Shown: positions 26,311-35,364 of the stretch, one piece after another
How the letters are laid out: every line of letters begins with the position of its first letter
Position numbering within the stretch: position 1 is the stretch's first letter
Source: Alkalihalobacillus sp. YIM B00296
GTDB taxonomy: Bacteria; Bacillota; Bacilli; Bacillales; Fictibacillaceae
DNA: 57,920 nucleotides
Direction: 5' to 3'
Assembly: GCF_020179385.1 (NCBI RefSeq)
Contig: NZ_JAIBLJ010000022.1
Span: forward strand, 1 to 57,920
Notes under the pieces: model-generated
Seen by the model: only the letters and a program-made list of their open reading frames with translations
Told to the model about the DNA's origin: nothing
Database searches by the model: none
Program-made: the position numbers and the translations under genes

Positions 26311-27913
26311 TTTCATTGCTCCTTTCTTTATAAAGCCAATTTACTAGATGCTTTCCTTTAGGCAGCATAATGATTTCTTCATATTTCCACACATTCAGAT
26401 AAACAAGTGAAACCATATACACAAGAGCTCCTAATAATGAACTCGAAACAGCTGCAAAACCGGCAGTCACCCTGCCTCCCTCTGGTTGGAAAAAGAACCA
26501 AAGCTCCTTCCATAGGAACGTCGCGATGGCCATCAAAATCAATGATAAAAGGACCTTCCCACTGTAAAATCGCTGCACATGAAAAACATTTGTCATACGG
26601 TGGACAACGATCAAATTACAAAAGGCTACAAAAGCGGTGCTGATCACCGTCGTCACCGCTGCACCAGAAATACCGTACATCGGCAGCAGGAATATGTTCA
26701 AAACGGCTTTTAAAATCATTGCTAATAAAATGAATAGGACAGGGTAACCGATCTTGCCGAGTCCTTGCAGGATCGCCGATGACGTGATCGCTAGTGAACC
26801 GAAGAGGATAGCCGCACCCAAAATCCCGAGAGCGGCGGATCCGTTACCGTCCTCATATAAAAAAAGGTTCGTAGGGACGATAATCACAGCCAGTCCTACA
26901 GCTGCCGCGCCTCCGATAATGAAGCTGAATTTCAATGATAAACCTGTAAATGTATGAATGCGTTCATGATCCTCGTCCCGTTTCGATTTAGCAATGAAAG
27001 GAATCAAGGGAAGTGCCATTGCAGTCGCAATGACTGTGCCTAACTGTAGCAAGGGCTGGCCACGGTCGAAAATACCCTTGTTCACCTTTGCATCTAGAAC
27101 TTCCATGCCGCCCGCTTGTAATCCTGGTACGACTTGCAAAGCATCAATCAACTGGAACAAGGCAAGCATGACAGCGGTGATGCATATGGCAATGCCGCCT
27201 TTCAGTAATGAACCCATCATTTTCATAGTTTTACGAAGAGACAGTCTACCAGGAGCTTCAAGCCGGACCTCTTGTTTTCGAAGAAAGAGGATCAATACGA
27301 TTACGGACACCAGACTTCCAGTCAACCCGCCGAAAACGGCTGCAGTACCGACCAAGTACTGGTCAGCCCCAGCAGAAACAAGCCAGACCGTTAAAATCAA
27401 TATCGCTGCTACTCGAACGAATTGTTCAGCTATTTGGGAAATGGCTGTCGGACCCATGTTCTCCTTACCTTGGAAGTACCCCCTTGCTATGGATAGGAAC
27501 GGAACGAATAAAAAGGAATACGACGCCATATGTAACGGTTGGACAAGTAATGGATCGTTCATAGCCTCTGCAATCATTGGCGAAAAACGATGTAATAGAA
27601 AAAAGACCAGTATGGAGAAACTGCTCAATCCGATCAGGATGGTCGTCAATGTATTTTTCAATTGATTGTTTTCACCTACAGAAACCATTTTCGAAAGCAT
27701 GAGTGGAAAACCGTACATGCTTAAAGCGAAAGCAATCGCATAGAAAGGATATACTTGCTGAAACACATAAAGTCCGAGATCCCCTGCAATATTCTGATAA
27801 GGGATCCGGTAAAAGGCACTTAACACCTTCACAAATAATGCGGCCCCTGAAATGACAAGGGTCCCTTTCCAAAATGTTTTCTGGATATCAATATGATTCA
27901 CTCGTTCACACAT
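26303..27913 (-). CDS. yabM: Polysaccharide-export / flippase family membrane protein YabM (SpoVB-like)
   Basis: A MATE/MVF-superfamily membrane protein of 536 residues with about 14 hydrophobic helices and the family N-terminus FWKGTLVISGAALFVKVLSA then YRIPYQNI. B. subtilis YabM (also named AmJ-related in some literature, 532 residues) and SpoVB are candidate lipid-linked precursor flippases; the substrate here is not known. The start is uncertain: ATG at 27913 fits family length, while a longer frame with a TTG start at 27982 lacks a good ribosome binding site. It is the first gene of the yabM-mazG-hup-rqcP group. Confidence 0.87.
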   Translation of the reverse strand: MCERVNHIDIQKTFWKGTLVISGAALFVKVLSAFYRIPYQNIAGDLGLYVFQQVYPFYAIAFALSMYGFPLMLSKMVSVGENNQLKNTLTTILIGLSSFSILVFFLLHRFSPMIAEAMNDPLLVQPLHMASYSFLFVPFLSIARGYFQGKENMGPTAISQIAEQFVRVAAILILTVWLVSAGADQYLVGTAAVFGGLTGSLVSVIVLILFLRKQEVRLEAPGRLSLRKTMKMMGSLLKGGIAICITAVMLALFQLIDALQVVPGLQAGGMEVLDAKVNKGIFDRGQPLLQLGTVIATAMALPLIPFIAKSKRDEDHERIHTFTGLSLKFSFIIGGAAAVGLAVIIVPTNLFLYEDGNGSAALGILGAAILFGSLAITSSAILQGLGKIGYPVLFILLAMILKAVLNIFLLPMYGISGAAVTTVISTAFVAFCNLIVVHRMTNVFHVQRFYSGKVLLSLILMAIATFLWKELWFFFQPEGGRVTAGFAAVSSSLLGALVYMVSLVYLNVWKYEEIIMLPKGKHLVNWLYKERSNENG

Positions 27914-28127
27914 CCTTAAATTCCGCAAACGTCCTGATGATATCCCTTTAGACCCAAGTACGTTTGAACTGGACAAGTACAATCCCTGCCATTATAGCAC
28001 GAAATCTACCACATCTGACGACCCTCCGTATCAGTTTGATTCGAGTAGATCAATATTGGCGGATTATCGTTAAACGGAACCCAAATCATAAATTCAACGT
28101 ACAGCTCGATATTTCACAAAGCCAAAT

Positions 28128-28154
28128 GAAAAAGAAGCAGGTCAGCTGCTTCTT
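28128..28154 (-). terminator. Terminator after spoVT
   Basis: A perfect 9-bp stem (AAGAAGCAG / CTGCTTCTT) with a 5-base loop, followed by T-rich sequence on the minus strand directly after the spoVT stop codon. Confidence 0.85.
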
Positions 28155-28158
28155 CCTC

Positions 28159-28695
28159 TCATTGTTCCATTTGTTTGGCCAAGAACCCAGCAGCGGTTTC
28201 CGCTACCTTCTGTTCGATCTCTCCGACCTGCTTGTCCGTTTTAGAAAGTAATACGACTGCTCCGATCGGATCTCCGTTTGCTACTATGGGTGCGATGATG
28301 TGAGAAACTGTCTCACTATTGCCGTCAACAACTTCTACAGAGGTCGCCTGACTCGATACGACAGATTTCCTGTCATTCATCGACGATTCAATCACTTTTC
28401 CGATATTCTTATTCAAGTAATCCTTTTTCCCACCACCAGCTACGGCGATGAATGTATCACGATCTGAAATCAATGCAATATGCTGAGTATTTTCGTACAA
28501 GGATTCAGCATACTCCTGAGCAAAATCACCAAGCTCGCTGATTGGTGAATATTTCTTCAGGATGACTTCCCCTTCTCGATCAACAAAAATCTCTAAAGGA
28601 TCTCCCTCGCGAATTCGCAGGGTTCTTCTGATTTCTTTAGGAATGACGACCCGACCCAGATCGTCGATACGACGTACGATACCTGTGGCTTTCAT
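28159..28695 (-). CDS. spoVT: Stage V sporulation transcription factor SpoVT
   Basis: Forespore regulator of sigma-G genes. The 178-residue protein has an AbrB-like swapped-hairpin DNA-binding domain (residues 1-50; TGIVRRIDDLGRVVIPKEIR) and a C-terminal GAF domain (about 60-178; IALISDRDTFIAVAGG, PIGAVVLLS). Length equals that of B. subtilis. The frame extends 27 codons upstream, but ATG 28695 has GAGGG 8 bases before it and matches the family start. A sigma-G promoter lies about 95 bp upstream. Confidence 0.97.
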   Translation of the reverse strand: MKATGIVRRIDDLGRVVIPKEIRRTLRIREGDPLEIFVDREGEVILKKYSPISELGDFAQEYAESLYENTQHIALISDRDTFIAVAGGGKKDYLNKNIGKVIESSMNDRKSVVSSQATSVEVVDGNSETVSHIIAPIVANGDPIGAVVLLSKTDKQVGEIEQKVAETAAGFLAKQMEQ

Positions 28696-28787
28696 TCTTG
28701 TTGCCCTCACTTTCCTAACGTTGCAAAATAATGGAGATACAATAGCAATCATGGTATTAATGAGTAAAAATACCATTCATTTGCCTT

Positions 28788-28817
28788 TAGTATCCGTACG
28801 TTGTCCTAATCTATTCA
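28788..28817 (-). promoter_or_regulatory. spoVT promoter (sigma-G)
   Basis: Minus-strand TGAATA (28812-28817), 17 bp, GATACTA (28788-28794). The sigma-G consensus is TGAATA-N17/18-CATACTA, so 12 of 13 positions match. spoVT is a known sigma-G gene. Confidence 0.75.
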
Positions 28818-28888
28818 CAGAATAAGCAAAATTCTTCCTAAGAAATTCAGAAAAGCATCCCACTCATGAATTGGAGGGTATCGTTTGA

Positions 28889-31800
28889 TTAAGCTTGAAC
28901 GGCTTCTTTCTTTGCTTTTGGAAATTGCTGCAGCACTTCTTCGATGACCTCTAACAATTGATCATCCGACAGCCTTTTGTGATTGATGATCACTTTGATT
29001 TGATCTTGTACCATTCCTAAATTCACATGTCGGCCTATTTTATTGACGATATCGAAAAGTTTACTGCCATCAAGCTGTTGGGTCATTTCTTTTGAAATCA
29101 GGATATGGACTTCATTCGTTTTATTTTGCTCGATCTTTTCAATCTTTTCTTGCTCAGCATATAGTTTGATCCGAGCGACAGCTAGCAAATTGGCGACTTG
29201 TTCAGGATATTCTCCAAACCGGTCCATCATTTCGTCATTCAGATCGATGACATCATCAAAGCTTGCCAAACCTTTGAATCGTTTATATATATCAATCTTC
29301 TGCTTTTCATCATTTATATAGGAAGCTGGAATGTATGCATCCACGTTCAAGTCGAGCTCCAGGGTGATTTCTTTCTTTTTCGGTTTCTCGCCTTTTCGTT
29401 CTTCTATCGCATCCTTCAACATCTGGGAATACAGATCGAATCCGACCGAATCGATGAACCCATGCTGCTGGGCACCTAACAGATTGCCTGCTCCACGGAT
29501 TGAAAGGTCCCGCATGGCGATCTTGAACCCCGAGCCAAGTTCGGTAAATTCTTTGATCGCTTGCAAGCGTTTTTCGGCTATCTCGGTCAGTACCTTATCA
29601 CGTTGATACATGAAATAAGAATAGGCGACACGATTGGATCGTCCTACGCGCCCTCTAAGCTGGTACAGCTGTGACAGTCCCATTTTATCTGCATCATGAA
29701 CGATAAGTGTGTTTACATTCGGAATATCGACACCCGTTTCAATGATTGTTGTACTCACAAGGACATCATAATTTCCATCCAAAAAGTCGATCATCACTGT
29801 TTCAAGTTCATTCTCGCGCATCTGTCCATGGGCGTAGGCGACCCGGGCATCAGGTACAAGCTGGGAGATCTGTTCTGTCATTTTCTGAATGGTTTCAACC
29901 TTATTATATAAAAAGTATACTTGCCCACCCCTTGAGAGTTCCCGTTCAATTGCTTCCCGAATCATACTCCCGCTATATTCGACTACATAGGTTTGGACAG
30001 GGAATCGATTCTCAGGTGGCGTTTCGATGACAGATAAGTCCCGGACTCCAAGCATCGACATGTGCAGGGTCCTCGGAATCGGAGTCGCCGTCAATGTCAG
30101 TACATCAACCGTTGTTTTCATTTGTTTGATTTTTTCCTTATGCGTGACACCGAACCGTTGTTCTTCATCAATGATGAGGAGACCGAGCTCTTTGAACTGG
30201 ATGTCTTTCGAAAGCAGCCGGTGGGTACCTATGACGATGTCCACTGTGCCTTGTTTCAACCCTTTTGTCGTTTCGGTCTGTTCTTTACGGGTGCGGAAAC
30301 GACTTAACGATTTTATTGTCACCGGAAATTCAGCAAAACGCTCCTGCAAAGTTTCAAAGTGTTGTTGCGCTAAAATCGTCGTCGGGACTAGGAAGGCGAC
30401 TTGCTTGCCATCATTGATCGCTTTGAAGGCTGCCCGGATTGCTACCTCTGTTTTCCCATAACCGACATCCCCACAAAGCAACCGGTCCATCGGTCTTTCT
30501 TTTTCCATATCTTCTTTTATTTCGTTGATTGCCCGAAGCTGATCCTCTGTTTCCTGGTACGTGAACACACTTTCAAACTCCTGTTGTAAGGCCCCATCCT
30601 TCGAGAAAGCATATCCTTTCATCGCTTCACGCTCTGCATACAATCTGATCAAGTCATCAGCAATATCCTGGACGGACGATTGCACCTTGCTTTTTACCTT
30701 TTTCCACTCGCTGCCGCCGAGCTTGTAGACTTTAGGGTCCTTAGCTTCGGATCCTACATATTTTTGAACTTGATCGATTTGTTCTACTGGGACGTAAAGT
30801 TTATCATCTCCAGCATATCTTAAATGCAAGTAATCCTTGTGCACCCCGTTGATTTCAAGCGTTTCAATACCCAGATACTTCCCGATTCCGTGGTTGATGT
30901 GCACAACATAATCTCCGACTTTCAATTCGGAGTAGCTCTTGATCCTTTCCGCATTGGACATTTTCTGTGTCCGTCGAGGCTTCCGGGAAGCTTTCTTGGT
31001 GAAAATCTCTTCCTCTGTCAACACGACGAGCTTTCGCAGAGGCAGCTCAAACCCACCATTCAGATCACCGATCATGATATGGTTCTTTCCTGGTGTCAAT
31101 GGTGTTTCTGATTCAACTAAAGCAGCATCGATTTTATAATCTTCCATTACGCGTTCCAGGCGTTTTGCACGCTCTTTGTTTGCTGCAAGAAAGACGACGG
31201 CATCTTTGCTTTTGCCCCATCTTTGCAGCTCTGACTGCAGAACATTCATCTGGCCATGGAAATTCTGCATCGCTTTACAACTCATATTGATGATGTTCTG
31301 CGGATTAGTATGTGGGACATGTCTTAAGAACAAGGATAAATATAAGAACATGATGCCAGGCTTATTAACGATTTCATCATATTGATGAGATAACGTCATC
31401 CCGGTCAGGATCTCTCCCTGGTTCAACAATGTCGTTTGCCACTCTGCTTCTTCCTTCTCGAGGTGGGAAGATGTCTCTTGTATGCGGCTGATTTCATCCA
31501 TGATAACCATTGCACGGTCAGGTAAATAATCTAGTAAACTAGCAGGCTGATCATAGTAATAGGAAATGTACTTATACATCCCTTGAAAAGTTTGTCTTTG
31601 TTTAAGCTGCTCAATCTCATATCCAATATGCTCTGTAATCTTCTCTTTTACACCTTTGTCTTTGATCTTTTGCAGAGACCTGGAGAGACCGAGCTCAATA
31701 TTTGAAACAGCCTTTTCAAAGTGTTCTGGATACAATACGATCTCTTCTGCTGGACCAACTTTGATCTCCTTCAACTGTTGTTCAGAACGTTGTGTTTCAA

Positions 31801-32425
31801 CATCGAAATAACGGATGGAATCCACTTCCGTATCGAAAAGTTCAATTCGAATCGGATTCGTTTCGGTTAGCGGAAAGACATCCATAATTCCACCGCGGAT
31901 ACTGAATTCCCCAGGTGAGGTGATCATATCAGCCCGCTCATACCCCATTGCGATCAACAGGTTTTTCACTTCATCCAGATCGATATCCGTACCCCTTCTA
32001 AAGTTTACATGGCTCTCACGCCATACATGGGGGGGTGGAATCATTCTCCGGAGTCCGGCGATTGGTGTGATGATTATTCCCCTAGCATCCTCACTTAAGT
32101 GATTGAGGACAGCGATCCGCTGGGATTTCAACTCTGGACTTGCAATCGCGATTTCTGCGGAGGTCAATTCATTGACTGGATATAGATGGACGAAGTCTTC
32201 CCCGATCAAAGCGGTCAAGTCCTCATAAAGTTTCTGTGCCTGAAAAAGATTATGTGTAACGACGAGTTGTGATCGTTCCTCTGACCGATAAAGACAAGCC
32301 ATCAACAACGTTCTTGCCGAACCGGAAAGCCCTGAAACAAGTTGTTCACGCAGGCCTTCCGATAGTCCTGTGGCAAGGGAATGGAAATCATCGTTATCAC
32401 AAAAATAATTAAGTAAGCCTTGCAT
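28889..32425 (-). CDS. mfd: Transcription-repair coupling factor Mfd
   Basis: ATP-driven translocase that removes stalled RNA polymerase at lesions and recruits UvrA. The 1178-residue protein shows the N-terminal UvrB-like module (INHLF-type region with VYPVNELTSAEIA-like segments), the RNA-polymerase interacting domain (GDYVVHINHGIGKYLGIE, near residue 500), Walker A CGDVGYGKTEVA near 650, DEEQRFGV, and helicase motif VI in LRGRVGRSNR, plus the C-terminal TRCF domain. GGAAGGAG is 11 bases before the ATG counting from its start. It follows fin. Confidence 0.98.
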   Translation of the reverse strand: MQGLLNYFCDNDDFHSLATGLSEGLREQLVSGLSGSARTLLMACLYRSEERSQLVVTHNLFQAQKLYEDLTALIGEDFVHLYPVNELTSAEIAIASPELKSQRIAVLNHLSEDARGIIITPIAGLRRMIPPPHVWRESHVNFRRGTDIDLDEVKNLLIAMGYERADMITSPGEFSIRGGIMDVFPLTETNPIRIELFDTEVDSIRYFDVETQRSEQQLKEIKVGPAEEIVLYPEHFEKAVSNIELGLSRSLQKIKDKGVKEKITEHIGYEIEQLKQRQTFQGMYKYISYYYDQPASLLDYLPDRAMVIMDEISRIQETSSHLEKEEAEWQTTLLNQGEILTGMTLSHQYDEIVNKPGIMFLYLSLFLRHVPHTNPQNIINMSCKAMQNFHGQMNVLQSELQRWGKSKDAVVFLAANKERAKRLERVMEDYKIDAALVESETPLTPGKNHIMIGDLNGGFELPLRKLVVLTEEEIFTKKASRKPRRTQKMSNAERIKSYSELKVGDYVVHINHGIGKYLGIETLEINGVHKDYLHLRYAGDDKLYVPVEQIDQVQKYVGSEAKDPKVYKLGGSEWKKVKSKVQSSVQDIADDLIRLYAEREAMKGYAFSKDGALQQEFESVFTYQETEDQLRAINEIKEDMEKERPMDRLLCGDVGYGKTEVAIRAAFKAINDGKQVAFLVPTTILAQQHFETLQERFAEFPVTIKSLSRFRTRKEQTETTKGLKQGTVDIVIGTHRLLSKDIQFKELGLLIIDEEQRFGVTHKEKIKQMKTTVDVLTLTATPIPRTLHMSMLGVRDLSVIETPPENRFPVQTYVVEYSGSMIREAIERELSRGGQVYFLYNKVETIQKMTEQISQLVPDARVAYAHGQMRENELETVMIDFLDGNYDVLVSTTIIETGVDIPNVNTLIVHDADKMGLSQLYQLRGRVGRSNRVAYSYFMYQRDKVLTEIAEKRLQAIKEFTELGSGFKIAMRDLSIRGAGNLLGAQQHGFIDSVGFDLYSQMLKDAIEERKGEKPKKKEITLELDLNVDAYIPASYINDEKQKIDIYKRFKGLASFDDVIDLNDEMMDRFGEYPEQVANLLAVARIKLYAEQEKIEKIEQNKTNEVHILISKEMTQQLDGSKLFDIVNKIGRHVNLGMVQDQIKVIINHKRLSDDQLLEVIEEVLQQFPKAKKEAVQA

Positions 32426-32552
32426 GCCATTATCTCCTTCCCGTCAGGAATCCCTAAACTTATCTATCTTGATTATTGCCAATTCTCTCAGCACATTCAT
32501 CTAAAAAGATCTATGGAAACAGAAAATGCCTTGGTCTTAAAACCAAAGCTGT

Positions 32553-32783
32553 TTACTGTATGAATGTATCCAGTGCGTGTAAATCTGGGTTTCTCCTTAG
32601 CATCTCATAACAATCCTCACAAATTGATTTAACGCGAACATCTCCCTGATCACCATATGATATATATTCTATACGTTCTTGATCAGAAAGTTGGTCAAAG
32701 CCGAGACTGGTTGAATCTACTGAAGCTACATCTAATTTCCCGATATGTACGCCACAGTGTTTACATGAATAATAGACAGCCAT
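32553..32783 (-). CDS. fin: Anti-sigma-F factor Fin
   Basis: A 76-residue zinc-binding protein that inhibits sigma-F so that the forespore can switch to sigma-G. It has CKHCGVHIG near the N-terminus and CEDC near residue 56, giving a four-cysteine zinc site, and ends in the family TFIQ. ATG 32783 has AAGGAGG 6 bases upstream; the earlier in-frame start is rejected. B. subtilis Fin is also 76 residues and lies between pth and mfd. Confidence 0.95.
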   Translation of the reverse strand: MAVYYSCKHCGVHIGKLDVASVDSTSLGFDQLSDQERIEYISYGDQGDVRVKSICEDCYEMLRRNPDLHALDTFIQ

Positions 32784-32813
32784 CCTATACCTCCTTGGTG
32801 ACTCATTTACTAT

Positions 32814-32844
32814 CATTATGGTCGCAGAGGCAGGTTTCTATTCA
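32814..32844 (-). promoter_or_regulatory. fin promoter (sigma-F / sigma-G type)
   Basis: Minus-strand TGAATA (32839-32844), 18 bp, CATAATG (32814-32820, against the sigma-G -10 CATACTA). The -35 lies at the very end of pth. In B. subtilis fin is read by sigma-F and sigma-G, which recognise overlapping elements. Confidence 0.55.
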
Positions 32845-33402
32845 TCCATTATATCGGTTCATTACTTGCGTAAACGGGGTATCTATCCAACTTTCGCATG
32901 CATCAGCAGATCGTTGTAATGCTTCCTTGATTGGAGCTTGTTGATTTGGGCGAAAGGTTTTAAGCACATAATCCGGTACCGCTTCTCCAGGTTCAGGGCG
33001 GCCGATCCCAATGCGTATGCGTTTGAACTCCTGCCTGCCAAGATGCTGAATGATCGATTTCATTCCATTATGTCCCCCTGCGCTTCCCTTTTCACGTAAA
33101 CGCAGCTTTCCAGGAATTAGATCCAAATCATCGTAAATGACAAGCAGATCATCAATCTCTACTTTATAATATTTCATTAGTGGGATGATGGCGTCACCGG
33201 ACCGGTTCATATACGTCAAGGGTTTTAATAAACATATTTTATGCCCATTGACTTCGTCTATGCCAAATAGCCCGTTGAATTTTTGATTATTCAATGGGAT
33301 TGATAGGTGTTCCGAAAGATGATCTATGACTTTGAATCCAACATTATGTCGTGTATTTTCATATTTCTCCCCCGGATTACCTAGACCGGCAATAACCTTC
33401 AT
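32842..33402 (-). CDS. pth: Peptidyl-tRNA hydrolase
   Basis: Releases tRNA from prematurely dropped peptidyl-tRNA; known as spoVC in B. subtilis. The 186-residue protein begins KVIAGLGNPG and has the NTRHNVGF motif with the catalytic histidine, KPLTYMNRSG, the DDLDL aspartates and KGSAGGHNG. ATG 33402 fits the family N-terminus (AAGGA about 9 bases upstream). A second in-frame ATG at 33450 has its own AGAGGAG, so a 16-residue extended form or overlapping leader is possible. Confidence 0.95.
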   Translation of the reverse strand: MKVIAGLGNPGEKYENTRHNVGFKVIDHLSEHLSIPLNNQKFNGLFGIDEVNGHKICLLKPLTYMNRSGDAIIPLMKYYKVEIDDLLVIYDDLDLIPGKLRLREKGSAGGHNGMKSIIQHLGRQEFKRIRIGIGRPEPGEAVPDYVLKTFRPNQQAPIKEALQRSADACESWIDTPFTQVMNRYNG

Positions 33403-33611
33403 TTCTTCATATCCTTCCTTTTTAAACCTCTGCAGGAATCTGTTCAACATAATAACGAACTCCTCTTATAAACTTCCTTATTCTGTTTAAACTAGGGAAA
33501 GTCAAGCCATGATGAAGACTGTACTTTATTAACCATTATACTGAATAAAGTATTATATATTTTATTTTGTGCAAGTGAAAAGTTAAGATGCCTCAAATGC
33601 ACTATACGTAG

Positions 33612-33640
33612 AAAAAGGCGCAACCAAAGCGGCTACGCCT
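33612..33640 (-). terminator. Terminator after ctc
   Basis: A 10-bp stem on the minus strand (AGGCGTAGCC / GGTTGCGCCT, two G-U pairs) followed by TTTTTCT, about 35 bp after the ctc stop. Confidence 0.85.
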
Positions 33641-33674
33641 CTCATGAATGTATGTCAAATTACTCTTTTGTTTC

Positions 33675-34319
33675 CTATTTAGGTGCCTCTTCGTTATCAT
33701 CGCCTTCAGAAGCTCCTTTTTCACCGACGAGTTCTGGCTCTTGATCTTCATCTTCAACTTCTTCCTCAGGCTCTTCTGTCGGCGGTGCGATTGAAACGAC
33801 GACTTCTTCTGGGTCAGTCATGATTTGATAAGAAGAATTTTCTTTGAGGTCAGCGACAGTAAATGAATCACTGATGTTCAACTCCCCGATATTCACTTCT
33901 ATTTCACTCGGGATATCTGCAGGTAATGCCCTAATCGTAATCTCATGTAAGGAATGCTGAACCACGCCGCCTTCTTTCACGCCTGCTGCTTCTCCAGTAA
34001 GATGTACAGGAACATCTGCATCTGTTTCCTGATTCAAGTTGATTTCTCTGAAATCAATATGAAGGATCAAATCTTTCAAATGATCCATTTGTACATCCTG
34101 AACCATCGCAGAATGCTTGTCCTTGCCGATTTTCAAGTTGATGACAGTGTTAATCCCGCCTTCACGGATGGATTTTATGAAATTGATACGGTCGAGATAG
34201 ATCGGTTTACTGTCCCCCTTACCGTAGAAAACGGCCGGAACATGTCCTTCTTCACGTAGTTTCCTAGTATTAGAACGAGTAAAATCATCTCTTACTGTTG
34301 CATCTAAATCAATAGCCAT
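33675..34319 (-). CDS. ctc: General stress protein Ctc, ribosomal protein L25 family
   Basis: 5S-rRNA-binding ribosomal protein of the L25/TL5 type. The 214-residue protein has an N-terminal L25 barrel (about 1-95; RSNTRKLREEGHVPAVFYGK), a C-terminal TL5 beta domain (to about 188) and a very acidic tail (PTEEPEEEVEDEDQEPE). ATG 34319 has GGAAGG 8 bases upstream. It is the classic sigma-B gene, and a sigma-B promoter is present. prs lies just upstream. Confidence 0.95.
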   Translation of the reverse strand: MAIDLDATVRDDFTRSNTRKLREEGHVPAVFYGKGDSKPIYLDRINFIKSIREGGINTVINLKIGKDKHSAMVQDVQMDHLKDLILHIDFREINLNQETDADVPVHLTGEAAGVKEGGVVQHSLHEITIRALPADIPSEIEVNIGELNISDSFTVADLKENSSYQIMTDPEEVVVSIAPPTEEPEEEVEDEDQEPELVGEKGASEGDDNEEAPK

Positions 34320-34357
34320 AACGATCACCTTCCTGTATCAGTTACTATTTTAAAACT

Positions 34358-34383
34358 ATTCCCGAAATCAGTCAGGTTCAAAC
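34358..34383 (-). promoter_or_regulatory. ctc promoter (sigma-B)
   Basis: Minus-strand GTTTGA (34378-34383), 14 bp, GGGAAT (34358-34363), close to the sigma-B consensus GTTTAA-N12/14-GGGTAT. It lies in the short prs-ctc gap, so stress induction of ctc should be independent of prs. Confidence 0.75.
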
Positions 34384-34406
34384 ATCATGTTGGTGATTTC
34401 TGAAAA

Positions 34407-35357
34407 TCAATCAAAGAGTTTACTGACGGATTGCTGTTCATGGACTCGGATGATCGCTTCTCCGAGAAGTGGAGCTACAGAAAGCTGAGTCAGCTTATCA
34501 ATGAGCTTCTCTTCTGGTAACGCGATCGTGTTGGTCACGACAAGTTCTTTGATTTTCGAATTCTGGATCCGTTCAATGGCAGGGCCCGATAAAACTGGAT
34601 GTGTACAACAAGCATAGACATCAGTGGCACCGTTTTCAATCAAGGCGTTGGCAGCTAATGTGATTGTGCCTGCTGTATCGATTATATCATCGATCAAAAT
34701 CGCTGTCTTACCATCGATGTTACCGACGATACTCATGACTTCGGAAACGTTAGGGCGGGGTCGTCGTTTATCAATGATCGCGATTGGTGCTTTCAAACGA
34801 TCAGCTAATTTACGGGCTCTGGTTACACCACCATGATCAGGGGATACAACGACAATATCATCAAGACTTTTGCTTTCGAAATAATTTCCTAGAATCGGAA
34901 CACCTAGCAATTGGTCAACCGGGATGTCGAAGAAGCCTTGGATTTGCGGTGCGTGCAGATCCATCGCGATAACACGTGTCGCACCAGCTGTTTCCAATAG
35001 GTTCGCGACAAGCTTAGCTGTAATCGGTTCTCTTGAACGCGCTTTTCGATCTTGTCGGGCATATCCATAATAAGGGATGACGACGTTGATCGTTTCAGCT
35101 GATGCTCTCTTCAACGCATCAATCATGATCAGAAGTTCCATCAAGTTTTCGTTGACTGGTGAAGAGGTGGATTGAATCACGTATACTTCACCGCCACGGA
35201 TACTTTCTTCGATATTGATTTGGATTTCTCCATCACTGAACCGTTGAACAGAACATTTCCCCATATGCACACCAATATGTTCTGTTATTTCTTCTGCTAG
35301 GTCTTCATTTGAATTCAAGGTAAATACCTTCAACTTCGAATTCTCATACTTAGACAT
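34407..35357 (-). CDS. prs: Ribose-phosphate pyrophosphokinase (PRPP synthetase)
   Basis: Makes PRPP from ribose 5-phosphate and ATP for nucleotide, histidine and tryptophan synthesis. The 316-residue class I enzyme has [16 protein letters not shown], the flexible-loop [32 protein letters not shown] and the PRPP loop [12 protein letters not shown]. Length and sequence are standard. It is 7 bp downstream of glmU, an operon conserved in Bacilli. Confidence 0.98.
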   Translation of the reverse strand: MSKYENSKLKVFTLNSNEDLAEEITEHIGVHMGKCSVQRFSDGEIQINIEESIRGGEVYVIQSTSSPVNENLMELLIMIDALKRASAETINVVIPYYGYARQDRKARSREPITAKLVANLLETAGATRVIAMDLHAPQIQGFFDIPVDQLLGVPILGNYFESKSLDDIVVVSPDHGGVTRARKLADRLKAPIAIIDKRRPRPNVSEVMSIVGNIDGKTAILIDDIIDTAGTITLAANALIENGATDVYACCTHPVLSGPAIERIQNSKIKELVVTNTIALPEEKLIDKLTQLSVAPLLGEAIIRVHEQQSVSKLFD

Positions 35358-35364
35358 TGATCAA

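Noticed and set aside
27914-27982. Longer YabM from a TTG at 27982
   Set aside because: No good ribosome binding site and longer than the family; kept only as an alternative.
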